Notes under the pieces: model-generated | Told to the model about the DNA's origin: nothing | Databases searched by the model: none | What the model saw: the letters and a program-made list of their open reading frames with translations, nothing else | Position numbers and translations under genes: made by a program | Shown here: piece after piece, positions 55,685-64,000 of the stretch | How positions within the stretch are numbered: position 1 is the first letter of the stretch | How the letters are laid out: each line of letters begins with the position of its first letter | Assembly: GCF_027744825.2 (NCBI RefSeq) | Contig: NC_071340.1 | Location: 3,479,501 to 3,543,500 of the forward strand | Direction: 5' to 3' | Source of the DNA: Synchiropus splendidus | Lineage: Eukaryota; Chordata; Actinopteri; Syngnathiformes; Callionymidae | Length of the DNA: 64,000 bases

Positions 55685-57205
55685 ATATACTTATATGTAT
55701 ACTGTATAGATATAGATAGATGCATAGATAGACAGATAAATATTCACCTACGACGTGCAGAGGAAGAGGCATCCATGGGTAGTCTGGAGTCCTTTTGGAA
55801 AGGAGGATGAAGTTCTGGAAGGTCTGGTCAGCAGCGAAGGTTACCCCGGAACTGATGTAAAATGTGGTCTGAATCGGGTCACCTAAATACTCCGTCCGTG
55901 TGGGTAGGTCCTAGGTGACGTCTTTGTTGATTTGGATCGGGTCACCCACTCTGCCATTGTCGCCAATTAAAGACAGATGTATAAATATTCTAAAGGTGTT
56001 TCCAGATGTGGTGGAGACAGCACAAGATCTGGAATTTGACCCATGACGACCTGGACCATAAGAAGACCAGGATCAATGTCTGCTAGGTAGCTCAGAGGTA
56101 TGAACCGCGGCGAGGTAAAACAAATAATCAGATGGAGAACGGACATGGTGACAGAAGCAGGATGCCAAAAAAACAATGGCTTGGGTCATCTGCTCTGCCA
56201 TTGTCGCCAATTAAAGACAGATGTATAAATATTCGAAAGGTGTTTCCAGATGTGGTGGAGACGGCACAAGATCTGGAATTTGACCCATGACGACCTGGAC
56301 CGTAAGAAGACCAGGATCAATCAGTGGAGACTGCAACTCCAAAATGAACTGAAATGTGTAATAAAAGGGGTCAGGGCCTGAGATAGTCTTTGTCACTCTA
56401 CACCATCGGAGCTGAGGCAAAGCCAGGTGGAGTTGCGGGCCCAGAGCTCTGTTAGGGTAATTAGACGCCTCTGTCAGGGTGTAAATTCTTTTGGATTTTA
56501 AGTTGGGGTGTTTTTGGTTGTCATTCTCACGAGAAAACGAACACGTGGAAGGTACAGAAGTGTATTTCCTACAGCCTAAACAATGTTGTCTGAAGACAAT
56601 GAGGTCCGCCTTCAGACTGTCTCTTTTGAAGATTCAACCGTCCAGGAAAGAACTCGCGTCTCCGCAGCAAATTAACTGGTTATCACAGACTCTAAAAATG
56701 CATCGTTTCAAACTCACACAGGGTGTAAAATTAAATAGACTGATTCAACAGAAACTCATATGAGTTGAATAGCTGTGTCATTTGAACTAATGCTGAAAAC
56801 TAAAGTATTTCTTTCTTTTTTGTTTTATCCTTGTTCACTCAACCTTATTTTCTGAAAACTAAAAGTATTTCTTTCTTTTGTTCTATTCTGAAAACTAAAA
56901 GTATTTCTCAAACAAGTTCAAATTATCTGTTTAAAAGCATTTTGAAAAAATGGTGCATGAGTTGGGTAGCAGTGACGTTTGAACTATTAGTGAAGACTAA
57001 AAAGTGTTTTCTTTCTACTGTTTTATCTTGAAGAAATATTTCAAGAATGAAAAACTTCTTCATAAGATGTTAAATAACTTCTAAAATGTTTAAACCCGAA
57101 ATAATATTGTAGCTACTAACGTGTTTTGATTATTTAGCCTACAATGCAGAAACAGTTCAAACATTGACTAATGCTGAAAACGAAAAGTATTTCTTTCTTT
57201 TTGTT
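55685..57205 (-). repeat. Duplicated upstream arm with exon 1 copy
   Basis: Sequence at 55,690-55,872 repeats 59,095-59,275 and includes exon 1 (ATG at 55,772, donor at 55,747). A segment of about 125 bp is present twice (about 55,960-56,085 and 56,195-56,320). 56,697-56,780 repeats 59,366-59,460, and 56,906-57,200 repeats 59,625-59,930. So the promoter-side region of the left-arm gene is present twice in copy 2. Confidence 0.8.
56625..56692 (+). pseudogene. Displaced 5' fragment of the 254-aa Polinton gene
   Basis: The translation S-P-Q-Q-I-N-W-L-S and flanking bases resemble codons 1-20 of the gene at 7,883 (L-V-S-P-Q-Q-I-N-Q-L-S). It is short, diverged and in a location where copy 1 cannot be compared because it is outside the window. 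Confidence 0.5.
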
Positions 57206-58413
57206 TTGGTATCTGGGGCGATGTCCGCGGCTTGTCTGTGGTTGCTGGCGGTGCTGATGGTGTCGGCGACGGTGGCTGTGGAGGTGCGGATAGCCCAGAT
57301 GCCGACGTCGAGTCTTCAGCAGGGAACGGTCCGGATAGTAGATCCAGAGGTACTGAGGAAACCGGCGTCGATGTCTCCCACAAAGGCCAAGACCCAGAGG
57401 GGAGAGCTGAAACAGAATACCGACAACACAAATGTAAATACAATCTAGAAGCAAGACCTCGGATAGCAGTTAATATGATATTAATATAAACAGAGTGTAA
57501 ATGTAGGGATCTACTAAGGATCAACATTTAAAGCGTAAAAACAAATAGTAAATCACTAGTGTATACTCTCATTAAACCACTTTACAATAAGTAAAATCAC
57601 GACCTCTAGTGGACGCCGTCGTTAAACCACATTACAGTTAGTAAAATCACGACCTCTAGTGGCCGCCGTCGTTAAACCACATTACAGTTAGTAAAATCAC
57701 GACCTCTAGTGGACGCCGTCGTTAAACCACATTACAATTAGAAAAATCACGACCTCTGGTGGTCGCCGTCGTTAAAGCACATTACAGTTAGTAAAATCAC
57801 GACCTCTAGTGGCCGCCGTCGTTAAAGCACATTACAATTAGTAAAATCACGACCTCTAGTGGCCGCCGTCGTTAAAGCACATAACAGTTAGTAAAATCAC
57901 GACCTCTAGTGGCCGCCGTCGTTAAAGCACATTACAATTAGTAAAATCACGACCTTCGTATCTTACCAAACGTTGGTGTTGGTGTTGGTGTTGAAGCGAC
58001 AGGTAGAAGGTGTGGCGTGCTCGTTGTCTTTGTATCTGTTTTCATGTGAAAAAATAAATAAATAAATACAGCAGTGAAATGTAAACTATCACTCCAAAAT
58101 GTTTTTTCCCACCTCCTATCAGCTGAGGCGTCTGGTGAGTTAAAGAATCAACGAGCGGGTGCCCTACTCCTTCGACCTCTGACTGATCGTCTGTTTTCAT
58201 ACGCACAGGCGTTGAATAAAACAAAAACATAGGTAGTTAAATATAAAATACATCGACAGACTGTGCTTAAAATATTTTTTTTTTATTGAACTGAATGTTT
58301 TGCTCTCACCGTTGAACAGTTGGAGCGACCCGTTCAATGAATGATCAGCATCCACAGGGTCCGGATGACTTCCCGGTCGTGTCTGATTTCCGGGTTCCGG
58401 GTGACCTTTTCAT

Positions 58414-58483
<70 letters not shown>

Positions 58484-58564
58484 GCATGTATATACACTTA
58501 ATAAATACCGCTATTCTTTACCTAGTTATCGTAATTATGATTAGAATCGCTGTCTCCTTCTCAC
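57206..58564 (-). repeat. Amplified cassette 10: exon 6', array, exons 5, 4, 3
   Basis: Exon 6' 57,206-57,406; array about 57,575-57,955 (about 8 units) running straight into the exon 5 donor region without the (CA)n tail; exon 5 57,967-58,035; exon 4 58,113-58,190; exon 3 58,310-58,405, whose acceptor is followed by GT instead of AT; (CA)n about 58,415-58,480. Confidence 0.85.
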
Positions 58565-59179
58565 CAATGACTCGCGCCGGTCCTGTCTTCCGTGCCGAAT
58601 TAACCGTCGCTTACGGCTCAGAGAGCGTTGGTTACTCCCCTTCGATCGATTTCCTGTACTCGGCCCCGGACGAACTCGTCCTCGCTGTCGATTATTATAA
58701 TTCACGGCGTGTTCTGAGCCTCGGTGCCGCTGACTTGAAGACTCGCTCTCGGATTCACAGCCGACAGATCCGCACGGGCATCTCCGTCTTCAAAAGTTAC
58801 ACGCATTAACCGCTCAAGCTCCTCAGCGCCGATCAGCGTCTCCGGGAAGTTATTCGCGGAGGCGATAATATCTGAAAAATAGAAGTGCGGCTGTTGTAAC
58901 ACATAATAGAGATATTAACAACGAATTACAAAATAATTCAATATTTTTACCAGTATCACTCTGCGTTAAATGAACGTCACACAGATGAGTGACGACGTCT
59001 GTCAATGAAAAGAGACATGGTACGTGATAAACATGGCGTAACGTTTTTATTATACTTATATATGTAAATGTAAATACATAGATACACATATATGTATATA
59101 CTTATATGTATACTGTATAGATATAGATAGATGGATAGATAGATAAATATTCACCTACGACGTGCAGAGGAAGAGGCAT
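58565..59179 (-). pseudogene. Left-arm gene exons 2 and 1, distal broken copy
   Basis: Exon 1 has its ATG at 59,179 and donor at 59,154. Exon 2 spans 58,871-58,565 but is 307 nt rather than 318, so the phase is lost. A TGA stands directly before the I-I-I-D-S-E-D-E codons. The copy shows where exon 1 lies relative to exon 2 (intron about 283 bp), which is outside the window for copy 1. Confidence 0.75.
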
Positions 59180-60087
59180 CCATGGGTAGTCTGGAGTCCT
59201 TTTCGAAAGGAGGATGAAGTTCTGGAAGGTCTGGTCAACAGCGAAGGTTACCCCGGAACTGATGTAAAATGTGGTATGTTTCGGTGTCTGAGAAAGAGTC
59301 AGGCATAATGCCTGTTGTCACACCGCTGTTTACCCCTTTTTTAAGTATTTCCTGAGTAAGTAAAATTGCATCGTTTAAAACTCACACAGGGTGTAAAATT
59401 AAATAGACTGATTCAACAGAAACTCATATGAGTTGAATAGCTGTGTTATTTGAACTAATGCTGAAAACTAAAGTATTTCTTTCTTTTGTTTTATCCTTGT
59501 TCACTCAACCTTATTTTCTGAAAACTAAAAGTATTTCTTTCTTTTGTTTTATCCTTGTTCACTCAACCTTATTTTCTGAAAACTAAAAGTATTTCTTTCT
59601 TTTGTTCTATTCTGAAAACTAAAAGTATTTCTCAAACAAGTACAAATTATCTGTTTAAACGCATTTTGAAAAATGGTGCATGAGTTGGGTAGCTGCGTCG
59701 TTTGAACTATTAGTGAAGACTAAGAAGTGTTTTCTTTCTACTGTTTTATCTTTAAGAAATATTTCAAGAATGAAATACTTCTTCATAAGATGTTAAATAA
59801 CTTCTAAAATGTTTAAACCCGAAATAATATTGTAGCTACTAATGTGTTTTGATTATTTAGCCTGCAATGCAGAAACAGTTCAAACATTGACTAATGCTGA
59901 AAACTAAAAGTATTTCTTTCTTTTTGTTTTACCCCTTTTTTTTTACCCACACCCCTAAGGTAATCCTCCCGGTGTCTCATCACACACCCACCCTCCCGCT
60001 GACCCTGCCTGACCCTTGCGTCTGTGAGGATGTAGCTGACCCCCACCCCCTGCATCACACAAGGGTGAAGCTACCCCTTGGACCTTC
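59180..60087. other. Upstream arm between exon 1 and the terminal repeat
   Basis: This region contains several copies of CTGAAAACTAAA followed by GTATTTCTTTCTTT (about 59,460-59,930), the sequence that is fused to truncated exon 6 in the cassettes. No gene is supported. Promoter elements of the left-arm gene would be expected here. Confidence 0.6.
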
Positions 60088-60230
60088 ATTATTTTAATTT
60101 CCTGTTGATATAAAAATGGGGAGGGTAATTATTTTAATTTCTTTTTGATATAAAAAGGGGTGGGGTTTATTACTTCCGGAAGGGGAGGGTTTTATTACTC
60201 CCGGGGGACCATCAATCATACAGATTTGAC
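60088..60230 (+). repeat. Terminal inverted repeat, right edge of copy 2
   Basis: Direct match to 15,141-15,283 and inverted match to 21,525-21,670, with two AT/G-rich sub-units, TTATTACTTCCGG, then a sequence ending near CAGATTTGACATA. Confidence 0.8.
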
Positions 60231-62906
60231 ATATAGTGGTCTCCTTCATCTCTCTGTCTATTTATAGAATCCCAAATCAAAAAATGCAGAGGAAAACATG
60301 AACTCAGCGGCAGATGGTTCCTGTGAGCATGTTTACAAATCAGGTTTCAGCACAGTCTGAGGTGCAAGAGAGACAAGGTTTCCCACCTCCCTGCCTGTTA
60401 CCATCTGCAGCTCTCTGTACTCTCTGGGCACCGAGCGAGCAACACGCGCCAAAACTGCACACATTAAAAACGCAGCTCAAGATTGCATGACGCTTATTGA
60501 CTCAGTGCTTGAAACAGACCCAACTCAAAGGAGGTTTCAGAACACAGTGATGGGCCCTGGTATGTTGTGTTTCATTTGAACGAAACAGTAAATAGAGCCG
60601 TGCTTGTTGTTCAGTATAAAATAAGGAAAGACAGTCCCCACGAAGTGGATTCAAGATCATTGCCATTGCAATCACACACACAGTCAAAGAGCCTCTGGGA
60701 GGAGGAAATGCTTTTCTGCGAGATTTCACTAAATAGCTTCACGATTGCTTTCATTGCTACTTCCTGCCACTGCATATGTTTGATTTCCCTTAAGTTTCTC
60801 AGATAAATGTCTCATAAATGTCACAAGATGCAGATCAGTCAATTCAGTCAATAGAAGCTGTGAAATCCTACAGTATATTAACTTCCTGTCCACTTTTCCA
60901 TGACCACCTGAACTTACTCCCAGGTTGTCCCACGACTTTTGACTTCCATACTTAGCAAAGATGACCACACAAAAATGCTACGCTGATTCGACATTAGCAT
61001 CATGAATAATAACCGTTTTATAGCACAGTACCCTTGTAATGCTCTTTCGTGGCAACAGCTCTTACACTTCTGTGTTCTCATAACTACGATCTACATATGT
61101 CTGTTATTAGCATTATCATTAGCATATTATAAACAGAATGTATAAACAAGGAAACCAAAGGGAAAATGTAAATTATGCACTAATAAAACATGTTTTTTGA
61201 TTATACATCATTACATATACATTATTATTACATATTTAAGTACATTATAACGGGTGATTCTTAATGTTCTGTACGTTATAAATATTGGAGGGTCTTCATA
61301 AGAGGTATTATGGAAACCACTTGGGCATTAAGTCTTTAGCAGAGTCACACAGAGCTCATCTCTAGGGTTTAAAGGCATCATGCATAACAATAGTGAATTA
61401 TTATTCATGTTTTCAGGATATAGGGTCAAAAATGAGAAAAGCATATGTCATCCAATTAAAAGGGGTAGGCTTCAAGAACCTGCACTTTGATTTAAAGAAT
61501 CTTGTTTTAAATCTCTCTGCGTTCATGTGGCTGCACATTTCAATCCTTGATATGTAATGCATATGGCAGAATTGACAATAAATCCTCTACCTTTACCTTC
61601 ACGCACGACTCTAGTCAAATCTGACCTTCAGAGGTGGAGAAATTTAAAAAGAAAAAAAAAAAAAAAATCATTGATAAACTACAGCAAGTGATTTTGTTTG
61701 GAGTGGGAAGTCTCCTCGGGTCAGCAGATCGTTACTCCATAAGTGTAAATTCAAAACAGTTTTATTATTGAGCCTCTTATATTCATAAAATCTGCTGTCT
61801 TACTGATGTTTACCTTAGTCCAAACTGGAAATGTTTTCATGCTCATCCTCTATTAATGCTCCGGTGTATTCCTCACTGCCTATGAAAAGACCTACCAATG
61901 TCAAGAATCCCAAGGTTACGTTCCATGCTATTAAAGTTTGCTCCCAATTTCAGAAGCGCTGTAAATATAATTCAGCCACTCAGAATTCTGGCCCAAAAAG
62001 AGAATCGTGTGTTTCCTCCCTCTTACTTGGAGAAATGCTTGTCACGCTCGTACAATAGTCTCTCAAAACAATATCAAATCATATATTTTGTCTAAAATAA
62101 ATAAAAAAATAAAAACTTTCACAGGTTTCCTTCTCTACCTCCTGACTCAGCAACAATCTACTCAGCCCTAGAAGAGAATTGTTTCTGAAATATATTAATG
62201 AGATTGAGGTCAAAAACGAGAGGAGCATACAACAGGGAATCAGGTTTTCAAATAGATGAAAGTTGGTGGGAGAAAACGGTCACTGAATTTCAGTAAGTTA
62301 CATCATGCGCATGCCCGATCCTTATTCATTTCAAGGTCATATGTGGGGTCTCCTTCAGCAAAGATAAAAATAAACATTTCAATATTACTATTAATAGCTA
62401 TGGGAGAAGGAAAACACGCCTAAAATTTCCCTTTATGCCTTTACCATCAATAAAATTTGTCAAACGCCTTGTTTTTCTGCGCTTAAATTGGCCGCAGATA
62501 CAAAGATGGTGACGTGTGATCCAGTTACACCTGATTCAGCTGGACACTGGCAGTGCATCTCCATTCACAGAAACACTGCTGTGACATCAAATATGAGCTG
62601 GACAGTGAGGCAGCTGCCAGGACAGCAACTCCAGCTGGACGGGTGAGATGTTTCTCCAAGGAAGTTATCGCTAAATTATTAATTATCCTGGCTCAGCATC
62701 AACCAAATGACCTGCTGATGATTGTCTAAATGCATCCACCAGTGCGTATGTTGGATGCGTTTATTCAGCAAGCTACAGTCAAGTTTAAAGGGCGTTTCTT
62801 TTCTCTTGTTTTTATTAAATGCAGTAATTTCAAGTGACGGTGCAAGCAAGCCGAGGTCAAGCACCAGCATGTTAGTGACGTGCAGGTGCAAAAGACGATG
62901 TGATTC
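60231..62906. other. Intergenic spacer, no supported gene
   Basis: About 2.7 kb without a convincing coding frame, RNA gene or known transposon signature. A poly(A) run lies at about 61,650-61,668. It is probably host non-coding DNA. Confidence 0.6.
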
Positions 62907-63160
62907 AAATGTTAGGATCAGGACGTTGGTCCTTCAGGGCCATCCATAAAGTATCAACAGGAGTCACAGGTGAAGAAGAAGAAGATTTCGTCCTGGAGTA
63001 TATTAATTCCGATTGTGGTGTTTTTCGTACTCTGTTAACCATACCGATGGATGCTTGGAGTGAGACAATCCAGGAGATTTCTCCAAAAATCGACGGTCTC
63101 TTCTACCATAGCCGCTTATGGAATGATGCCCTTGTGTTGAAAAAAGCACTGGCCTTTTAG
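62907..63160 (+). pseudogene. C-terminal part of the 230-aa Polinton gene
   Basis: About 84 codons equal to residues 146-230 of the 14,286-14,978 protein, with few substitutions and the same stop. The N-terminal half is absent because the element is truncated here. Confidence 0.85.
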
Positions 63161-63270
63161 GACCGCCCCACCCTGGACCGCCTACTTGTTGATGGCTGTT
63201 ATAAAGAGGATTTTTTCCAGAGCAACACCATGCAGACGTACCTGTTGGAACAAGACCGTCCAAGACAACA

Positions 63271-64000
63271 ATGAGGCCAGAAGGTGTTCCGAGACGTATC
63301 GTCACTACCTTCCTCGGAGCTGCTACAGGCGGCCCCGGGTACGGGATGAACAACTCCTCGCCGTCACCTCTACATCCTGCGGTAGAACACGTTGCGGCTG
63401 ACGGTCATAAGTACGAGGGTTCTAACAACGACACGACAGACGGAGCCCGTCCTTCATTGGACGTCAAAGACGACACAGACGACTCTGTTGCAACTGAAAT
63501 GCAAGATGTGGATGACGAGGAGGAACCTGTAGGGAAGGCAGCAACCGCCTGCCCCGGGAACGAATCTGTCGACGTGCATCCGCCTGCTTTATCCACTGCT
63601 TCTCAAGACCAAGAACCAGCAGCTAATGATGACACGGATGGATGGATAAGCGGTTTCTTCTTGAAAGCTTTAAAGACAGTTGTATTTCATCTACTAGGTA
63701 AAACCATACGCAGGTATTGGAGGGAGATCTGCTACGGTTGCCAAGTAGACCATCCCAGCCAACTACAACACAGCTGTCTTGAAGAGATGGAGGATGATTT
63801 CTACCGCCTTAATTTCCACCCGTTGATGAAGAGACTCTGTAACAAGAACTTTCTGCCTGCTGTACAACACTACTTGACCCTGAATGACGTACAACCGGGG
63901 AAAATGAGAACGAAGGCTACGGCTGAGACAGTCTTGCTCGAAATGAGGTGTCGAAAATCAACTGTCTGGAATGAATACATCAAACATGAGCCTGAGGATC
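63271..64000 (+). CDS. 273-aa Polinton protein, partial, open to window end
   Basis: Homologue of 13,354-14,175 with the ATG at 63,271 and an open frame for all 243 codons in the window. The acidic region varies, while W-R-E-I-C-Y-G-C, D-H-P-S-Q and H-S-C-L-E are unchanged. This pattern suggests past selection on the Cys/His core. The base before the equivalent of the copy 1 GTG differs, which fixes the start at ATG. Confidence 0.85.
   Translation, partial: MRPEGVPRRIVTTFLGAATGGPGYGMNNSSPSPLHPAVEHVAADGHKYEGSNNDTTDGARPSLDVKDDTDDSVATEMQDVDDEEEPVGKAATACPGNESVDVHPPALSTASQDQEPAANDDTDGWISGFFLKALKTVVFHLLGKTIRRYWREICYGCQVDHPSQLQHSCLEEMEDDFYRLNFHPLMKRLCNKNFLPAVQHYLTLNDVQPGKMRTKATAETVLLEMRCRKSTVWNEYIKHEPED

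Larger units (their letters stand above)
21525..60230 (-). mobile_element. Polinton/adintovirus-type element, copy 2 (inverted, degraded, expanded)
   Basis: Inverted terminal repeats at 21,525-21,805 and 60,088-60,230 bound the same gene order as copy 1 in reverse. Integrase, penton, pVI-like, capsid and protease genes read on the plus strand; the 254-aa, pX-like, ATPase, polB and left-arm genes read on the minus strand. The 273-aa and 230-aa genes are missing, replaced by (TA)n and a piggyBac fragment. The copy is about 38.7 kb because the left arm has been amplified and a gypsy element inserted. Most genes are broken. Confidence 0.9.
62907..64000 (+). mobile_element. Polinton/adintovirus-type element, copy 3 (truncated, runs off window)
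   Basis: Sequence matches 14,550-13,440 of copy 1 in reverse. The left edge is abrupt, in the middle of the 230-aa gene, without a terminal repeat. It is in the same orientation as copy 2. Confidence 0.9.

Noticed and set aside
55509..55772. 87-codon frame starting at the exon 1 ATG
   Set aside because: Only the first eight codons belong to exon 1. The rest reads through the donor into intron and gypsy-LTR DNA.
60500..62900. Possible host genes in the spacer
   Set aside because: Frames are under 90 codons, lack splice-linked partners or known motifs, and occur on both strands.

Overview
The window looks like repeat-rich vertebrate chromosomal DNA, most likely from a teleost fish. It carries no recognisable host gene. 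It holds copies of one large self-replicating DNA transposon/virus of the Polinton (Maverick)/adintovirus type, embedded in decayed gypsy, DIRS, piggyBac and LINE sequence, with long (CA)n, (TA)n and minisatellite tracts. Spliced genes, a tRNA-Pro-primed LTR retrotransposon and a TTAA-flanked piggyBac end all point to an animal genome.

Copy 1 (1 to about 15,290) runs off the left edge and is coding-intact as far as seen. Its left arm has a multi-exon gene of unknown function (exons 127-2540). Rightward genes follow: protein-primed DNA polymerase B (2780-6838), packaging ATPase, a pX-like basic protein and a conserved 254-aa protein. Convergent to them on the minus strand are an adenain-like protease, major capsid protein, pVI-like protein, putative penton, chromodomain integrase and two unknown proteins (273 and 230 aa). 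A terminal inverted repeat closes the copy near 15,290. Together these genes provide replication, integration, packaging, capsid formation and capsid maturation.

From 15,290 to 21,525 lie an array of about 190-bp repeats, a DIRS-like fragment, and a decayed gypsy element that is split by a piggyBac remnant and carries a small internal inversion.

Copy 2 (about 21,525-60,230) is inverted relative to copy 1 and bounded by matching inverted terminal repeats. It is swollen to about 38.7 kb. Most of its genes are broken, but the protease and the pVI-like gene are open. Its left arm (31.3-60 kb, minus strand) has been expanded by repeated duplication of exon cassettes (exons 3, 4, 5 and a 3'-truncated exon 6), each with an array of 50-bp intronic repeats. 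A gypsy retrotransposon (about 49,097-55,630) with intact gag and pol and a clear -1 frameshift signal sits inside this arm.

From 60,231 to 62,906 nothing coding is supported. Copy 3 starts abruptly at about 62,907, lacks its terminal repeat and half of the 230-aa gene, and runs off the right edge with an open 273-aa-gene homologue.

The least expected signals are the spliced left-arm gene, whose internal exons are all multiples of three with phase-1 introns and which has a SUMO-interacting-like motif, and the cassette amplification of those exons in copy 2.
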